Assembly: GCA_944385945.1 (NCBI GenBank)
Contig: CALWZD010000002.1
Coordinates: forward strand, 1-43,067
DNA from: an uncultured Anaerofilum sp.
GTDB lineage: Bacteria; Bacillota; Clostridia; Oscillospirales; Ruminococcaceae
Reading direction: 5' to 3'
DNA length: 43,067 nt
Shown: positions 24,848 to 33,616 of the stretch, in pieces
How the letters are laid out: every line of letters begins with the position of its first letter
Position numbering within the stretch: position 1 is the first letter of the stretch
Position numbers and translations under genes: made by a program
The notes under the pieces: generated by a model
Seen by the model: only the letters and a program-made list of their open reading frames with translations
What the model was told of the DNA's origin: nothing
Database searches by the model: none

Positions 24848-25828
24848 TTACTCCGCCTCCTCGATCGCATCCATGATGGCAATGGCTTTCAGGTCTTGCT
24901 CAAAGCTATAACGGGGTGCTTGCTCTCCACGCAAAGCTGCAAGAAAGTTGGCCAGCTCGTCCACATATGCATTTTCGACGATGTTGTCGGAATAGCGACT
25001 GTCATGCTCGAAGGTCTGGTAGGTGTCCACTGCAACCTTTTCTTTTTTCTCGCTGTCATAGCGGTAAAGCGCCTTGGGGTTGCCCTCCCAGAACAGGTGC
25101 AGCCCTTCGCCAAACACCTCGAAATTGCGCACGGCTTTGGGGCTTACGACGTCCACTGCCAGCATTCCCTTTGCACCGCTTGCGTGGCGCAGTGTGACGA
25201 ATACGCTGTCCTCATAATCTACTTCCAACTCGCTGATTTTGTCCTTTTCCACATGGAAAGAGGTAACATCACCAAATGTGTCAATCAGCCATGGCAATTC
25301 GATGCCAAAAATCTCTCGCACACCGCCGGTTCGTTTATTTCCTACAAAGAAATTGCGGTAGTTTTCCCATGGATGCCAATCGGGCAGATATTGACCGATG
25401 TGATAAACGTAGTTTACTTTTTTGTCGAATGCTTTTACCTGACGGTTGATGTACTGGGTTTCGCCACGGTAGAGCATTGTGGAAGACAAAAACAAAAGCA
25501 GATTTTTTTCTTTTGCCAGTGCAATGCATTCTTCGTATCCGTCTTTTACCAAGTTCAGCTCGGTAAATACCGACAAACCCAGTTTCAGCAACTGTTGAAT
25601 GATAACTGCATGACTAAGCGGCGCAGTGCAGACCAACGCTGCATCGAATGTTTCACATTCACACGCCTCTTTGATGGACGAATAGGCAGTGATACCTAAG
25701 CTGGCTGCCTCTGCACGGCGAAATTCAGTGTTATCCACACCGGAAATTTGAATGGAAGGGTCGATCCCTTTCAGCAACCTTGCACGGCGTTTGCCCATGC
25801 TGCCTAAACCAACGATTAGAAGTTTCAT
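24848..25828 (-). CDS. Gfo/Idh/MocA-family oxidoreductase
   Basis: This 326-residue paralogue of the next gene has the nucleotide-binding motif IVGLGSMGKRRARLLKG at the N-terminus. Further motifs are ALVCTAPLSHAVIIQQL and VFTELNLVKDG, where the family EKP motif reads ELN; loss of that lysine is notable, because it normally helps catalysis. LPDWHPWENYRNFFVGNKRTGGV matches the partner. The ATG at 25828 is about 11 bases after AAGGAG; an in-frame GTG at 25837 is possible. It follows legG by 32 bases. The altered EKP motif suggests a different reaction or a partner role in a heteromer. Confidence 0.82.
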   Translation of the reverse strand: MKLLIVGLGSMGKRRARLLKGIDPSIQISGVDNTEFRRAEAASLGITAYSSIKEACECETFDAALVCTAPLSHAVIIQQLLKLGLSVFTELNLVKDGYEECIALAKEKNLLLFLSSTMLYRGETQYINRQVKAFDKKVNYVYHIGQYLPDWHPWENYRNFFVGNKRTGGVREIFGIELPWLIDTFGDVTSFHVEKDKISELEVDYEDSVFVTLRHASGAKGMLAVDVVSPKAVRNFEVFGEGLHLFWEGNPKALYRYDSEKKEKVAVDTYQTFEHDSRYSDNIVENAYVDELANFLAALRGEQAPRYSFEQDLKAIAIMDAIEEAE

Positions 25829-25860
25829 TTTATTCACGGCTCCTTTTCAAGCTTGCTGTT

Positions 25861-27030
25861 TTAAATCGCATCGTAAAACCCCTTTGGCTGTAAAAAGCGG
25901 GGGTCGAACAAAGCTTTTTCCAATACATCGCACATTTTTTGTGCCGTGTCACCGCCATTATAAGGGCTTACGGTCGCAGCGGCAGCTTGTACAAAGGCAG
26001 GGCTACCTGCCGTTTGCATCGCCCGCAAAATCTCGTACTGCTCCGCTTGGCAGCACAGCACATTTTGGCAGATGATGCGTCCTTTTTGTCGATCTCCGAT
26101 ATTCACCGTGGGAACGCCGAAGGTCGGTGTTTCCACCACGCCGGAAGAAGAATTGCCCACCACCATAGCAGCGTGGCTCATTGCAGACAAATACCGTACC
26201 ACACCCAAACTAGAGAATGCAACGGCATTTTCATGAGTTGCACACCATTCGTCGATGCAGCGATTGATCTGCTCACCGCCTGCATCTGCATTCGCTTTTG
26301 TAATCAGCCATTGCAGCTGTGGCATTTGCTCCATTGCCCACAAAAGCTGCTGCATCTGCTCGAGAGGCTTTGCATCGGCGGTCGTTTCGGGGTGGAAAGT
26401 GACCAGCGCAAAACCTTTTTCTTTGAGCGGAAATCCAATGCTTTCGCTCAGCTGTTCCAACGACATACGGGGAAGCTTGCGGATGTTTTCATCTCCCAAT
26501 CCCCCCACGTTGAACACTCTCCACGGTTCTTCTCCCATACGGATGACCCGTTGGGCATACTGTTCGCAGGACGGAAAATGAATGCTTGCCATCTTGGTCA
26601 GGCAGTGGCGGAACCACTCGTCCGCCGCCCCCAGAGTGACATCTCCACCGCTGATATGCACCAGTGGGATATGCAGCATTGCTGCCGCCGAGCCGACCGC
26701 AAACATTTCGTATCGGTCGCCCAGAACCATGCAGGCATCCGGCTTGATTTGGTCGAACAGAGAAGAAAAACATTGGATGGTATAGGCAACCGTTTGTGCT
26801 GTTTGCAGCGTACCGTTGCCAAATTTCAGGATGTCGACACGGTGTGTAATGGGAATACCATCTTTTTCAATCTCCTGTACTGTATTTCCGTACAAATCAC
26901 TTAAATGTGCGCCTGTAACAATTACTTCGGGTGTGATATACTCACTTTTTAACAGCGTTTGTATCACTCGGCGCAGCAAACCATACTCTGCACGGGTCGC
27001 AGTTACCACTGCCAGCCGCTTTTTTTCCAT
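25861..27030 (-). CDS. legG: Hydrolysing UDP/GDP-N-acetyl-sugar 2-epimerase (LegG/NeuC-like)
   Basis: The 389-residue enzyme belongs to the hydrolysing 2-epimerase family and releases a free ManNAc-type sugar for condensation. Motifs are AVVTATRAEYGLLRRV, VTGAHLSDLYGNTV, MVLGDRYEMFAVGSAAAMLHIPLVHISGGDVTLGAADE and GNSSSGVVETPTFGVPTVNIGDRQ, the last being the C-terminal nucleotide-binding block. I choose the ATG at 27030, six bases after AGAGGTG, over the GTG at 27039. It directly follows legI. In the legionaminic route the substrate would be the 2,4-diacetamido-trideoxy sugar; a plain UDP-GlcNAc NeuC role is the alternative. Confidence 0.88.
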   Translation of the reverse strand: MEKKRLAVVTATRAEYGLLRRVIQTLLKSEYITPEVIVTGAHLSDLYGNTVQEIEKDGIPITHRVDILKFGNGTLQTAQTVAYTIQCFSSLFDQIKPDACMVLGDRYEMFAVGSAAAMLHIPLVHISGGDVTLGAADEWFRHCLTKMASIHFPSCEQYAQRVIRMGEEPWRVFNVGGLGDENIRKLPRMSLEQLSESIGFPLKEKGFALVTFHPETTADAKPLEQMQQLLWAMEQMPQLQWLITKANADAGGEQINRCIDEWCATHENAVAFSSLGVVRYLSAMSHAAMVVGNSSSGVVETPTFGVPTVNIGDRQKGRIICQNVLCCQAEQYEILRAMQTAGSPAFVQAAAATVSPYNGGDTAQKMCDVLEKALFDPRFLQPKGFYDAI

Positions 27031-27051
27031 CTCGTTCACCTCTGCGCTGAT

Positions 27052-28047
27052 TTACAGCTCGATTTTTTCATCCTCGGCAAAGTCACGCTTTGCCACACAG
27101 CCCAGCACATCGTACCACTTCATTGGACTGATACCATCGCCCGGACGTTTGGTCGTCAGATTTTCCGCAGTAAACTGCTCACCTTTTGCAATGGGACGTG
27201 CTGCCACGATGCTTTTGCGGGCGATGGGCTTGTTTTTTGCCTCGCTTGCCGACACCTCTTTTTTACCGCTGCCCAGTGCTTTTTCGATGTTGCGCACCGC
27301 CTGTACCATGGCTTTCAGCTCGTTCGGCTCCAAACTTGCCTGATGGTCGGGGCCTTCCATCGTCTTATCCAATGTAAAGTGCTTTTCGATGACGGTAGCC
27401 CCCAGCGCAGCCGCAGCAATATCGCACTCGATGCCCAGCGTATGGTCGGAAAAACCAACTTCGCAGCCGGTCAAGTTTGCAAGATCTGCCATTGCCGTCA
27501 GGTTAGCATCCTCATAGGGAGTGGGATACTCGGTGTTACAATGCAAAATGGTCACCTTAGGGCAACCGCCTTTTTTCAGCACTTCCACTGCCTGCAAAAT
27601 CTCGTCGGGGACGCTCATACCGGTAGACAACACCACAGGCTTTTTCAAAGAAGCGATTTTTTCCAGATAAGGCAAATTGGTGATCTCGCCCGACGGGACT
27701 TTATAAAACGGAGGGTCCATGCTTTCCAAAAAGTCGATACTGGGCAGGTCGAACGGCGTGGAAAGGTATGCGATTCCAATGGAATCGCAATATTCTTTCA
27801 GTTCCCGATGCTGCTCGAACCCAAAATGGATCTTTTTCACCATCTCCAGTTGGCTTTCCTGTTCGCCGGTCTGCTGCTTTTGGTAATCCGCTTTTTCGGC
27901 AAATTTCGAAATGACCAGTTCCGGCACAGCGGTTTGGTATTTTACGATGTCGGCACCTGCCTCTTTTGCAGCCATTGCCAGCTGCTTTGCCAGTTCCAAG
28001 CTACCGTTATGGTTCACACCTGCTTCGGCAATAATTAAAATGCTCAT
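27052..28047 (-). CDS. legI: N-acylneuraminate/legionaminate synthase
   Basis: The 331-residue enzyme condenses phosphoenolpyruvate with a six-carbon N-acetyl-mannose-type sugar to give a nonulosonic acid. The NeuB barrel (about 1-270) begins IIAEAGVNHNGSLELAKQLA. It contains FSDHTLGIECDIAAAALGATVIEKHFTLD, with conserved metal-binding and active-site residues, and SVPDEILQAV. The C-terminal SAF/antifreeze-like domain (about 270-331) has RKSIVAARPIAKGEQFTAENL. A strong AAGGAG site precedes the ATG. It lies between the ptmE-like nucleotidyltransferase and legG, which favours legionaminic acid as product. Confidence 0.92.
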   Translation of the reverse strand: MSILIIAEAGVNHNGSLELAKQLAMAAKEAGADIVKYQTAVPELVISKFAEKADYQKQQTGEQESQLEMVKKIHFGFEQHRELKEYCDSIGIAYLSTPFDLPSIDFLESMDPPFYKVPSGEITNLPYLEKIASLKKPVVLSTGMSVPDEILQAVEVLKKGGCPKVTILHCNTEYPTPYEDANLTAMADLANLTGCEVGFSDHTLGIECDIAAAALGATVIEKHFTLDKTMEGPDHQASLEPNELKAMVQAVRNIEKALGSGKKEVSASEAKNKPIARKSIVAARPIAKGEQFTAENLTTKRPGDGISPMKWYDVLGCVAKRDFAEDEKIEL

Positions 28048-28074
28048 ACAAATCGCTCCTTATTTGATTCGGGG

Positions 28075-29118
28075 TTAATTTTGCTCTAACCTACGGCGCA
28101 TATTGTCCAGTTCTTCCAACTGTCCCATATCCATCCAGCTCTGCTCGCTGACGGGGTATACCCCTGCCCGTCCGCCATGTTCACGCACACGATCGATGAG
28201 GTCGGTAAAAGGGGTCGGGGTATCGGGCTCGATGAGGTCGATGACCTGCGGTTCTACTACATACACGCCGGTATTGGTCAAAAAGTTCATCGCCGGTTTT
28301 TCCTGCATCTGGCTGATTTGACCATCGTCCGAAAGATTCACCACACCGTAAGGAATGGTAAAATGCTTTACGGCACACACCATCGTGATCCAGTTTTTGC
28401 TTTTTTTGTGGAACTCGTAAACGTCGCCAAAATCGGCATCAATCAAAATATCGCAGTTGGTCAGAAAGAAAGTCTGGTGCAGCTTGCCTTGCAACAGCGA
28501 CAGCCCACCGCCTGTGCCAAGCGGCTTGTCTTCGTCAACATACTCCACATGATATTCCTTTTCCAAATCGTTGAAATAGGATTTTATCATGTTTTTCTTG
28601 TAATTGACCACCAGCCAAAAGTTACTGCATCCCACATCTCGAAAGCGGTTGATGATATGCTCTGCAATGGGGACGTCGCCAACAGGGATGAGTGGTTTGG
28701 GGAGGATCTTTGTATAAGGATACAGCCGTGTGCCCAAACCACCTGCCATCATTACCACAGGCAGATCTGCCTGCTTGCGTGTGTCGATGTCCAGCCCATC
28801 TGCAAACAACACATCTTGAATGCGTCCGTTTTTGTCTAACAACGGCAATGCTTTGATGCACTCATCCAGCATTTTTTGCTTTGCCTGCGCACGGTGTTCC
28901 ACCAAAAGCCAGCGTGGATTTCGGTTGACAGCTCCTCCTACTGGCTCCTCCAGCTTTCTGCCCGAAAGGACGTAACGGCGGATGTCACCATCGGTGAGGA
29001 CTCCTTTCAGCACTCCGTCCGGTGCTTCGAACAATACTCCCAGCCCTGTTTCGTCCAGCTGGCGCATCGAATCCAACACACTTTGTGTCGGATCGAGCAA
29101 AATGTCTTCTATTCTCAT
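28075..29118 (-). CDS. ptmE: CBS-domain nucleotidyltransferase (PtmE-like sugar-1-phosphate guanylyltransferase)
   Basis: The 347-residue protein has two N-terminal CBS domains (about 1-115) and a C-terminal nucleotidyltransferase domain (about 117-347). The latter has VVMMAGGLGTRLYPYTKILPKPLIPVGD, the pyrophosphorylase signature with the catalytic Arg and Lys, then LLTNCDILIDADFGD-like TNCDILIDADF. This fusion is known in Campylobacter PtmE, which makes GDP-glucosamine for legionaminic acid synthesis; that assignment is by architecture and context. CBS domains often bind nucleotides and regulate the attached enzyme. It lies between legC and legI with gaps of 24 and 27 bases. Confidence 0.85.
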   Translation of the reverse strand: MRIEDILLDPTQSVLDSMRQLDETGLGVLFEAPDGVLKGVLTDGDIRRYVLSGRKLEEPVGGAVNRNPRWLLVEHRAQAKQKMLDECIKALPLLDKNGRIQDVLFADGLDIDTRKQADLPVVMMAGGLGTRLYPYTKILPKPLIPVGDVPIAEHIINRFRDVGCSNFWLVVNYKKNMIKSYFNDLEKEYHVEYVDEDKPLGTGGGLSLLQGKLHQTFFLTNCDILIDADFGDVYEFHKKSKNWITMVCAVKHFTIPYGVVNLSDDGQISQMQEKPAMNFLTNTGVYVVEPQVIDLIEPDTPTPFTDLIDRVREHGGRAGVYPVSEQSWMDMGQLEELDNMRRRLEQN

Positions 29119-29142
29119 TCTCCACCGTTTCCTTTCGTCGTT

Positions 29143-30309
29143 TTACAGGCTCAACAGGGTATCGACCACCCGCTGTGCGTCCTCTTTTGTCAGGTTTGTG
29201 GAGCATGGCAGGTTTACGATACGATTCAGATAATAATATGCCAATTCATCGCCGTAGCGTTCGTTTTTGTCATAATCAGCCTGATCTTGAATCAAAGCCC
29301 AAATCGGACGGGTCTGGATCTTTTCCTTTTGCAATGCTTGAATGATCTCATCACGGCTCAGCGGATGCTCGTCTTCTACGAGCAAGCTGTAAAACCAGTG
29401 ATTGCTGCGTGTACCCTCACGGAATGGCAGGATACGGTAATGGTTCTTTCCGTTCAAAGCATTGAAATAGAAGTTGTACATTTCGATTTTGTGCTGGATA
29501 AAACCTTCTAACTGCTCCATCTGTGCCACACCAAGGGCAGCTTGCAGATTGGTCAAACGATAGTTGTAGCCAACCTCGTCGTGCTTATAGTTCAGTTCGT
29601 CACTTTTCGCCTGTGTGGACAGATGTTTTGCGTGTTCCGCCCATTCCGGATGGTTGGAAACCACCATACCGCCCGAACCTGTCGTAATGATTTTATTTCC
29701 GTTAAAGCTGTAAACGCCTACATCGCCGATGGTTCCTGCAAATTTGCCTGCATATACACCCTCGGTGTAATAGGTACCCAATGCCTCGGTAGAGTCTTCG
29801 ATAACGATCAGATTCCACTGCTTTGCGATCTGCATCAATGCCGGCATATCTGCCAGATTTCCAAACACGTGTACAACTACCATTGCTTTGATCCATGCGC
29901 TGGTACTTTTGTTGATGCACTTACCGTCTTTCAGCTCTGCATGGCTTTGCAGATACTCACTCACCCGTTCGGGACTGATGCACAGGCTGTCATCGCAACC
30001 GATAAAAATGGGCTGCGCACCGGCATATCGAATGGGATTGACCGCTGCAATAAAGGTCAAAGTCGGTGCCAATACCTCGTGTCCTGCACCGACACCTGCC
30101 ATCATCATGGCAAGATGCAGCCCAGAACTGCCACTGTTGCAGGCCACTGCACGGTCAGTTTTGACATAATCGGCAATCAACTGCTCGAACTTAGGCACAA
30201 GGCTGCCACCGGTGGACACCCATTCGCTTACCACTGCATCATTTACGTACTCTTTTTCTTTGCCCGAAAAGTTGGGCACTGAAAGAGGGATAAAGTTTTT
30301 TTCTTCCAT
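29143..30309 (-). CDS. legC: PLP-dependent sugar aminotransferase (DegT/DnrJ/EryC1; LegC-like)
   Basis: The 388-residue enzyme should aminate the 4-keto group of the nucleotide-sugar made by the dehydratase LegB. Motifs are EWVSTGGSLVPKFEQLIADY and SGSSGLHLAMMMAGV (phosphate binding), VHVFGN, IEDSTEALG (aspartate pairing with the PLP ring) and YSFNGNKIITTGSGGMVV with the Schiff-base lysine at about 206. The ATG overlaps the TAA of the upstream membrane protein gene (TAATG). LegC is normally next to legB; here five membrane-protein genes lie between them. Confidence 0.9.
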   Translation of the reverse strand: MEEKNFIPLSVPNFSGKEKEYVNDAVVSEWVSTGGSLVPKFEQLIADYVKTDRAVACNSGSSGLHLAMMMAGVGAGHEVLAPTLTFIAAVNPIRYAGAQPIFIGCDDSLCISPERVSEYLQSHAELKDGKCINKSTSAWIKAMVVVHVFGNLADMPALMQIAKQWNLIVIEDSTEALGTYYTEGVYAGKFAGTIGDVGVYSFNGNKIITTGSGGMVVSNHPEWAEHAKHLSTQAKSDELNYKHDEVGYNYRLTNLQAALGVAQMEQLEGFIQHKIEMYNFYFNALNGKNHYRILPFREGTRSNHWFYSLLVEDEHPLSRDEIIQALQKEKIQTRPIWALIQDQADYDKNERYGDELAYYYLNRIVNLPCSTNLTKEDAQRVVDTLLSL

Positions 30310-30956
30310 TATTCACAACTTCCTTTCCCTTTATTGACTTGACTTTTTACATTCTCAAAGATGTGCAAAAGATATTTCAAAATCGCTGCACTTAGCGCAG
30401 GAATCACTGCCAAACGGAATAGACCGTTCAAGCTAATGTCCAGATACCGTTCCGGACCGGTTTGTGTATTGAAACGAATCTCCTCGATCGTGATGCCCAA
30501 ATTTTCGGCACTGCCCGGGTCGATGCGCAAAACAGAAATTTTTGTTCGAGGCAATGTGTACAGGTAACTTCCATCCGGCTGTTGTACTGCCCACACACGG
30601 CGATATTTATCAAACGTTTCATCGGCATTCTGTGTGTAGTACAAATCCAACTCGCCCGGATTGGCATCAAACTGCATCTTGATAGAAACATTGGAGAGAT
30701 ACCCGTCCACAACATACAAAAGCTGTGGGTCAGCCGTTGTACTGCGCCAGCTATTTTCTGTTTCGGCGATGAGGTTCTGCATTTGAAAGCTGAAAACCGA
30801 AACTTCTTTCTCGCTCAACTGCCCCTGCACCTTCAAAAACGAATCCTGTACAAAGCCGACCAATGCCGCAGCCAACACACACACCACATATACACTATAA
30901 CACAAAACCAACAGGTGGCTGCGCCATTTTTGAAAAAAAAGATGATTTTTTTTCAT
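30309..30956 (-). CDS. Small membrane-anchored beta-domain protein (partner module, copy 2)
   Basis: The 215-residue protein has an N-terminal membrane segment (about 16-39), an extracytoplasmic beta-rich domain and a C-terminal membrane segment (about 178-200). It is homologous to the 207-residue protein at 32993-33616: both have a [ST/SD]DPQ segment, GELDLYYTQN versus GAVVLYYRTP, and VLRIDPGSAENLGITIEEIRF versus IRIDPASNGGVILELEQLRL. The ATG at 30956 overlaps the stop of the large membrane protein gene (ATGA), and I prefer it over the in-frame start at 30989. Function unknown; it probably works with the protein encoded directly upstream. Confidence 0.82.
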   Translation of the reverse strand: MKKNHLFFQKWRSHLLVLCYSVYVVCVLAAALVGFVQDSFLKVQGQLSEKEVSVFSFQMQNLIAETENSWRSTTADPQLLYVVDGYLSNVSIKMQFDANPGELDLYYTQNADETFDKYRRVWAVQQPDGSYLYTLPRTKISVLRIDPGSAENLGITIEEIRFNTQTGPERYLDISLNGLFRLAVIPALSAAILKYLLHIFENVKSQVNKGKGSCE

Positions 30957-32989
30957 TCTACATCCTCCATAGGCACCGCCGTCATCCATGCCAGCCCATC
31001 CTTTTGCTGAATTTTATATAGGGCAGGCTGCTCGTTCGCACTTTCCAGTGCATCGTCAAATAGCTGTGCGTAACTTTGTACAAAAATATCATCACATTGC
31101 TCGATGTACATATAGTCGCACTCATTTTCCAACAAATAGGAAGAAAGCTGTTCCGGTGTGTACGGATGATAATACAAGTCGCCGTTAGCAAGCTCTTGCA
31201 AGCCGAACGTACCGCCCATTCCTCCCGACCAGCCTTTTTCTTCGTCCACCGAACCACTTGGGTCGGTGATAAGGGGAAGCAGATTGTAGGATTGGCGGAA
31301 CCAATTCTCGCCGTTATCTCCCTGATACACATAAAAGATGCGGGCATCGCTTTCTACGGCATTCACAACTGCCTGCGCATTGTTTTCGCTTTTTTTCACC
31401 TGATCGAAATATGGCTCCGGATAGCCCATGATCGTAAACTGTGGCATCAGCAAGGAAGTGAATCTCCACAACATGACCCCTGCTGCAACCAATACTGTCA
31501 GCTCCTGCAATCTCCATCTGCCACTCGGCCGCTTTTGACACCGTGCCAGCAAAGACAGCGCAACAAAAAACGCAAACAGCAGATAGGGGTAGATGTAGCG
31601 ATTGTAGCTGTCCAGCGATTGCGCCTGAAAATCTTTGAAGATAAATACATAGCTGAACAAAATCACGATATAATACGCAAAAAAGCCTGCAATCGTAGCC
31701 ACAGCCAACACTATATGACGCAAACGCTCCCGTTTTGGGCAAAAAATAGCTGCGACCACAAAAATTCCACCAATGAAAATCAGTGCTGTTAAGCTGGGAC
31801 CTGCCATCGTGATGGAAACCTTGAAAAAAGCACTCCACATATCCGCCGATACCTGTGCGAACTTCTCACCATAGGTTTGAACGATCTCGGCAGGTGCAGA
31901 TGACCGAAACAGCAAAAGGAAAATACCATTTTTCAGCACATCACCCAGTGCCATATTTGTGGTACCCATTCCGCCCTGCTGCGCCCGAAGCTGAACGGCT
32001 GCAGCTGCATGGAAGCTCCACATCATATATGCTGCGCCGATACAAGCAACACACACGGCACAAAAAGCAGCCCGTTTGCCGTACCGAATCGCAAAGCGTT
32101 CCTCCTGTTCAGTAGGCAAACCAAAAAAGAAGCAATCCAACGCTATCAATCCAAATGCGACGAGTGCAATGGGCAGCGTATTGTCTTTCACATACATGGA
32201 AGCCGTCAGCACAATGGGAACGACCCATACGCCCTTTTGTTTGCCTGATTTCAGGCACATCCAACATACGACCGCACCGCCTGCCAAAATTCCTGCCGGA
32301 ATATCACCGTAGGCATCCATGTAGACAGGACGCATGGTAGTTTCACGTTGATACACTGTAAAAAACCACGGAGATAAAAACGCTGCTAAGGAAAGCGGAA
32401 TCCATGCATTCCATTCTTTCGCTTCAAAAATGCCGATTACCGCACTGAAGCAAGCGAAGAACAGAATATCATATGCCAAATACAACTTCCACGCCGCAAA
32501 TCCACTGCCAAAAAACTGCATGAAATATCCTAATACGATCATGCCGGGCTTTTGGGTCGCTGTCCACTCCCAAATTTGAGATAACTCACTGACGGTGTAA
32601 AGCGTGTTGTCCAGTTTGGTGATTTTTGCAGCAGTCCCCCAAAACGAGGTTTCGTCCCACACCGAAAACACCGGCTGACGTACAGCCAAATATACCATGA
32701 ACACCAAACTCAGCCCCACAAACACACAAAAAGACGGGGTGAACAAGGTGATTTTTTTTCGTTTGAACGCATCTACTGCGGCAACGATGCCCAGCACAAA
32801 TGCAATGGCATAGAAGCCCCACCCCATAGGAAGCAATAGCCCTGCACATCCTGCCACGCTGAACCACATCATCGTGATGCTGACCGTTGCCAACGGTGCC
32901 ACACCTGCACACACATTCCATTTTTGATTCAGGAAAAAGCAGATTGCGACCAACGCCACAAATGCAATTCCAACATCCAAAACCTGCAT
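30953..32989 (-). CDS. Polytopic membrane protein, GT-C-like, WDE motif (copy 2)
   Basis: The 678-residue protein has about 12 membrane helices, a first large loop containing VRQPVFSVWDETSFWGTAAK (Asp112, Glu113), and a soluble C-terminal domain of about 160 residues. An acidic D-E pair in the first external loop is typical of GT-C glycosyltransferases that use polyprenyl-phosphate sugars, but family membership is inferred. It is a paralogue of the protein at 33613-35598, with WDE at the same residue numbers (111-113). It starts 3 bases after the small partner gene and overlaps the next small gene by 4 bases, so the four form coupled pairs. Confidence 0.85.
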   Translation of the reverse strand: MQVLDVGIAFVALVAICFFLNQKWNVCAGVAPLATVSITMMWFSVAGCAGLLLPMGWGFYAIAFVLGIVAAVDAFKRKKITLFTPSFCVFVGLSLVFMVYLAVRQPVFSVWDETSFWGTAAKITKLDNTLYTVSELSQIWEWTATQKPGMIVLGYFMQFFGSGFAAWKLYLAYDILFFACFSAVIGIFEAKEWNAWIPLSLAAFLSPWFFTVYQRETTMRPVYMDAYGDIPAGILAGGAVVCWMCLKSGKQKGVWVVPIVLTASMYVKDNTLPIALVAFGLIALDCFFFGLPTEQEERFAIRYGKRAAFCAVCVACIGAAYMMWSFHAAAAVQLRAQQGGMGTTNMALGDVLKNGIFLLLFRSSAPAEIVQTYGEKFAQVSADMWSAFFKVSITMAGPSLTALIFIGGIFVVAAIFCPKRERLRHIVLAVATIAGFFAYYIVILFSYVFIFKDFQAQSLDSYNRYIYPYLLFAFFVALSLLARCQKRPSGRWRLQELTVLVAAGVMLWRFTSLLMPQFTIMGYPEPYFDQVKKSENNAQAVVNAVESDARIFYVYQGDNGENWFRQSYNLLPLITDPSGSVDEEKGWSGGMGGTFGLQELANGDLYYHPYTPEQLSSYLLENECDYMYIEQCDDIFVQSYAQLFDDALESANEQPALYKIQQKDGLAWMTAVPMEDVE

Positions 32990-32992
32990 TTT

Positions 32993-33616
32993 TTACTCCT
33001 TCAGCTTATTTTTAGGGAACTTTATCCCCCGAAAAACCTTCCAGATTGCCACTGTGATCGGAGGTATGCCCAATAATAGCGCAGCCTGCTGAAAGTTTGG
33101 CAAAATTTTCCATTCACTTCCTGCACTCAAGCGCAGTTGCTCCAGTTCCAAGATAACACCGCCGTTGCTTGCGGGGTCGATGCGTATCTCCTCCACGACC
33201 TTTCCGCCCAGATCAAAGCGATAGGTCTCCTGTTCGGTGATTTGAGCATACACCATTTGGCGAGGCAAAAAATCCGGTTGCTCCGGTGTACGATAGTATA
33301 AAACCACCGCACCCGTAGGCCAAAGCGTTTTCATTTTCAGCTCTACCGTATCCAAATATTTTCCACCGCAATACCAGCGGATCTGCGGGTCGGAATCACT
33401 GGACACCAGCCAATTTCCCTGACCGATCTCTTGGATGGGTTTCTGCTCTACAAGCGAGATCAACTGTAATTCTTCCAGAGGTACCAGTTGGTTTCCAATC
33501 GCTCCTTGCATCGTATACCACACAACCTGTAAGCTGGAGGCGATAAACAATGCAATCCAAATGGCAACCGCCAAAAGATATGCCATCCACAAAGGTCGTT
33601 TATACCAATTTTTCAT
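32993..33616 (-). CDS. Small membrane-anchored beta-domain protein (partner module, copy 1)
   Basis: The 207-residue protein has a membrane segment near the N-terminus (about 10-36), a beta-rich domain with SDSDPQIRWYCGGKYLDTVEL and VEEIRIDPASNGGVILELE, and a C-terminal membrane segment (about 178-197). It resembles the 215-residue protein at 30309-30956 throughout. Its ATG overlaps the stop codon of the 661-residue membrane protein (ATGA). The topology places the domain outside the cytoplasm. I recognise no named family; a role as accessory subunit of the adjacent GT-C-like protein is inferred from coupling and duplication. Confidence 0.82.
   Translation of the reverse strand: MKNWYKRPLWMAYLLAVAIWIALFIASSLQVVWYTMQGAIGNQLVPLEELQLISLVEQKPIQEIGQGNWLVSSDSDPQIRWYCGGKYLDTVELKMKTLWPTGAVVLYYRTPEQPDFLPRQMVYAQITEQETYRFDLGGKVVEEIRIDPASNGGVILELEQLRLSAGSEWKILPNFQQAALLLGIPPITVAIWKVFRGIKFPKNKLKE

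Noticed and set aside
24629-28038. Long plus-strand open frames (24629-25699, 25939-26904, 26959-28038) opposite the nonulosonic acid genes
   Set aside because: The minus-strand proteins have family motifs and coupled starts; the antisense frames show no domain and no ribosome binding sites.
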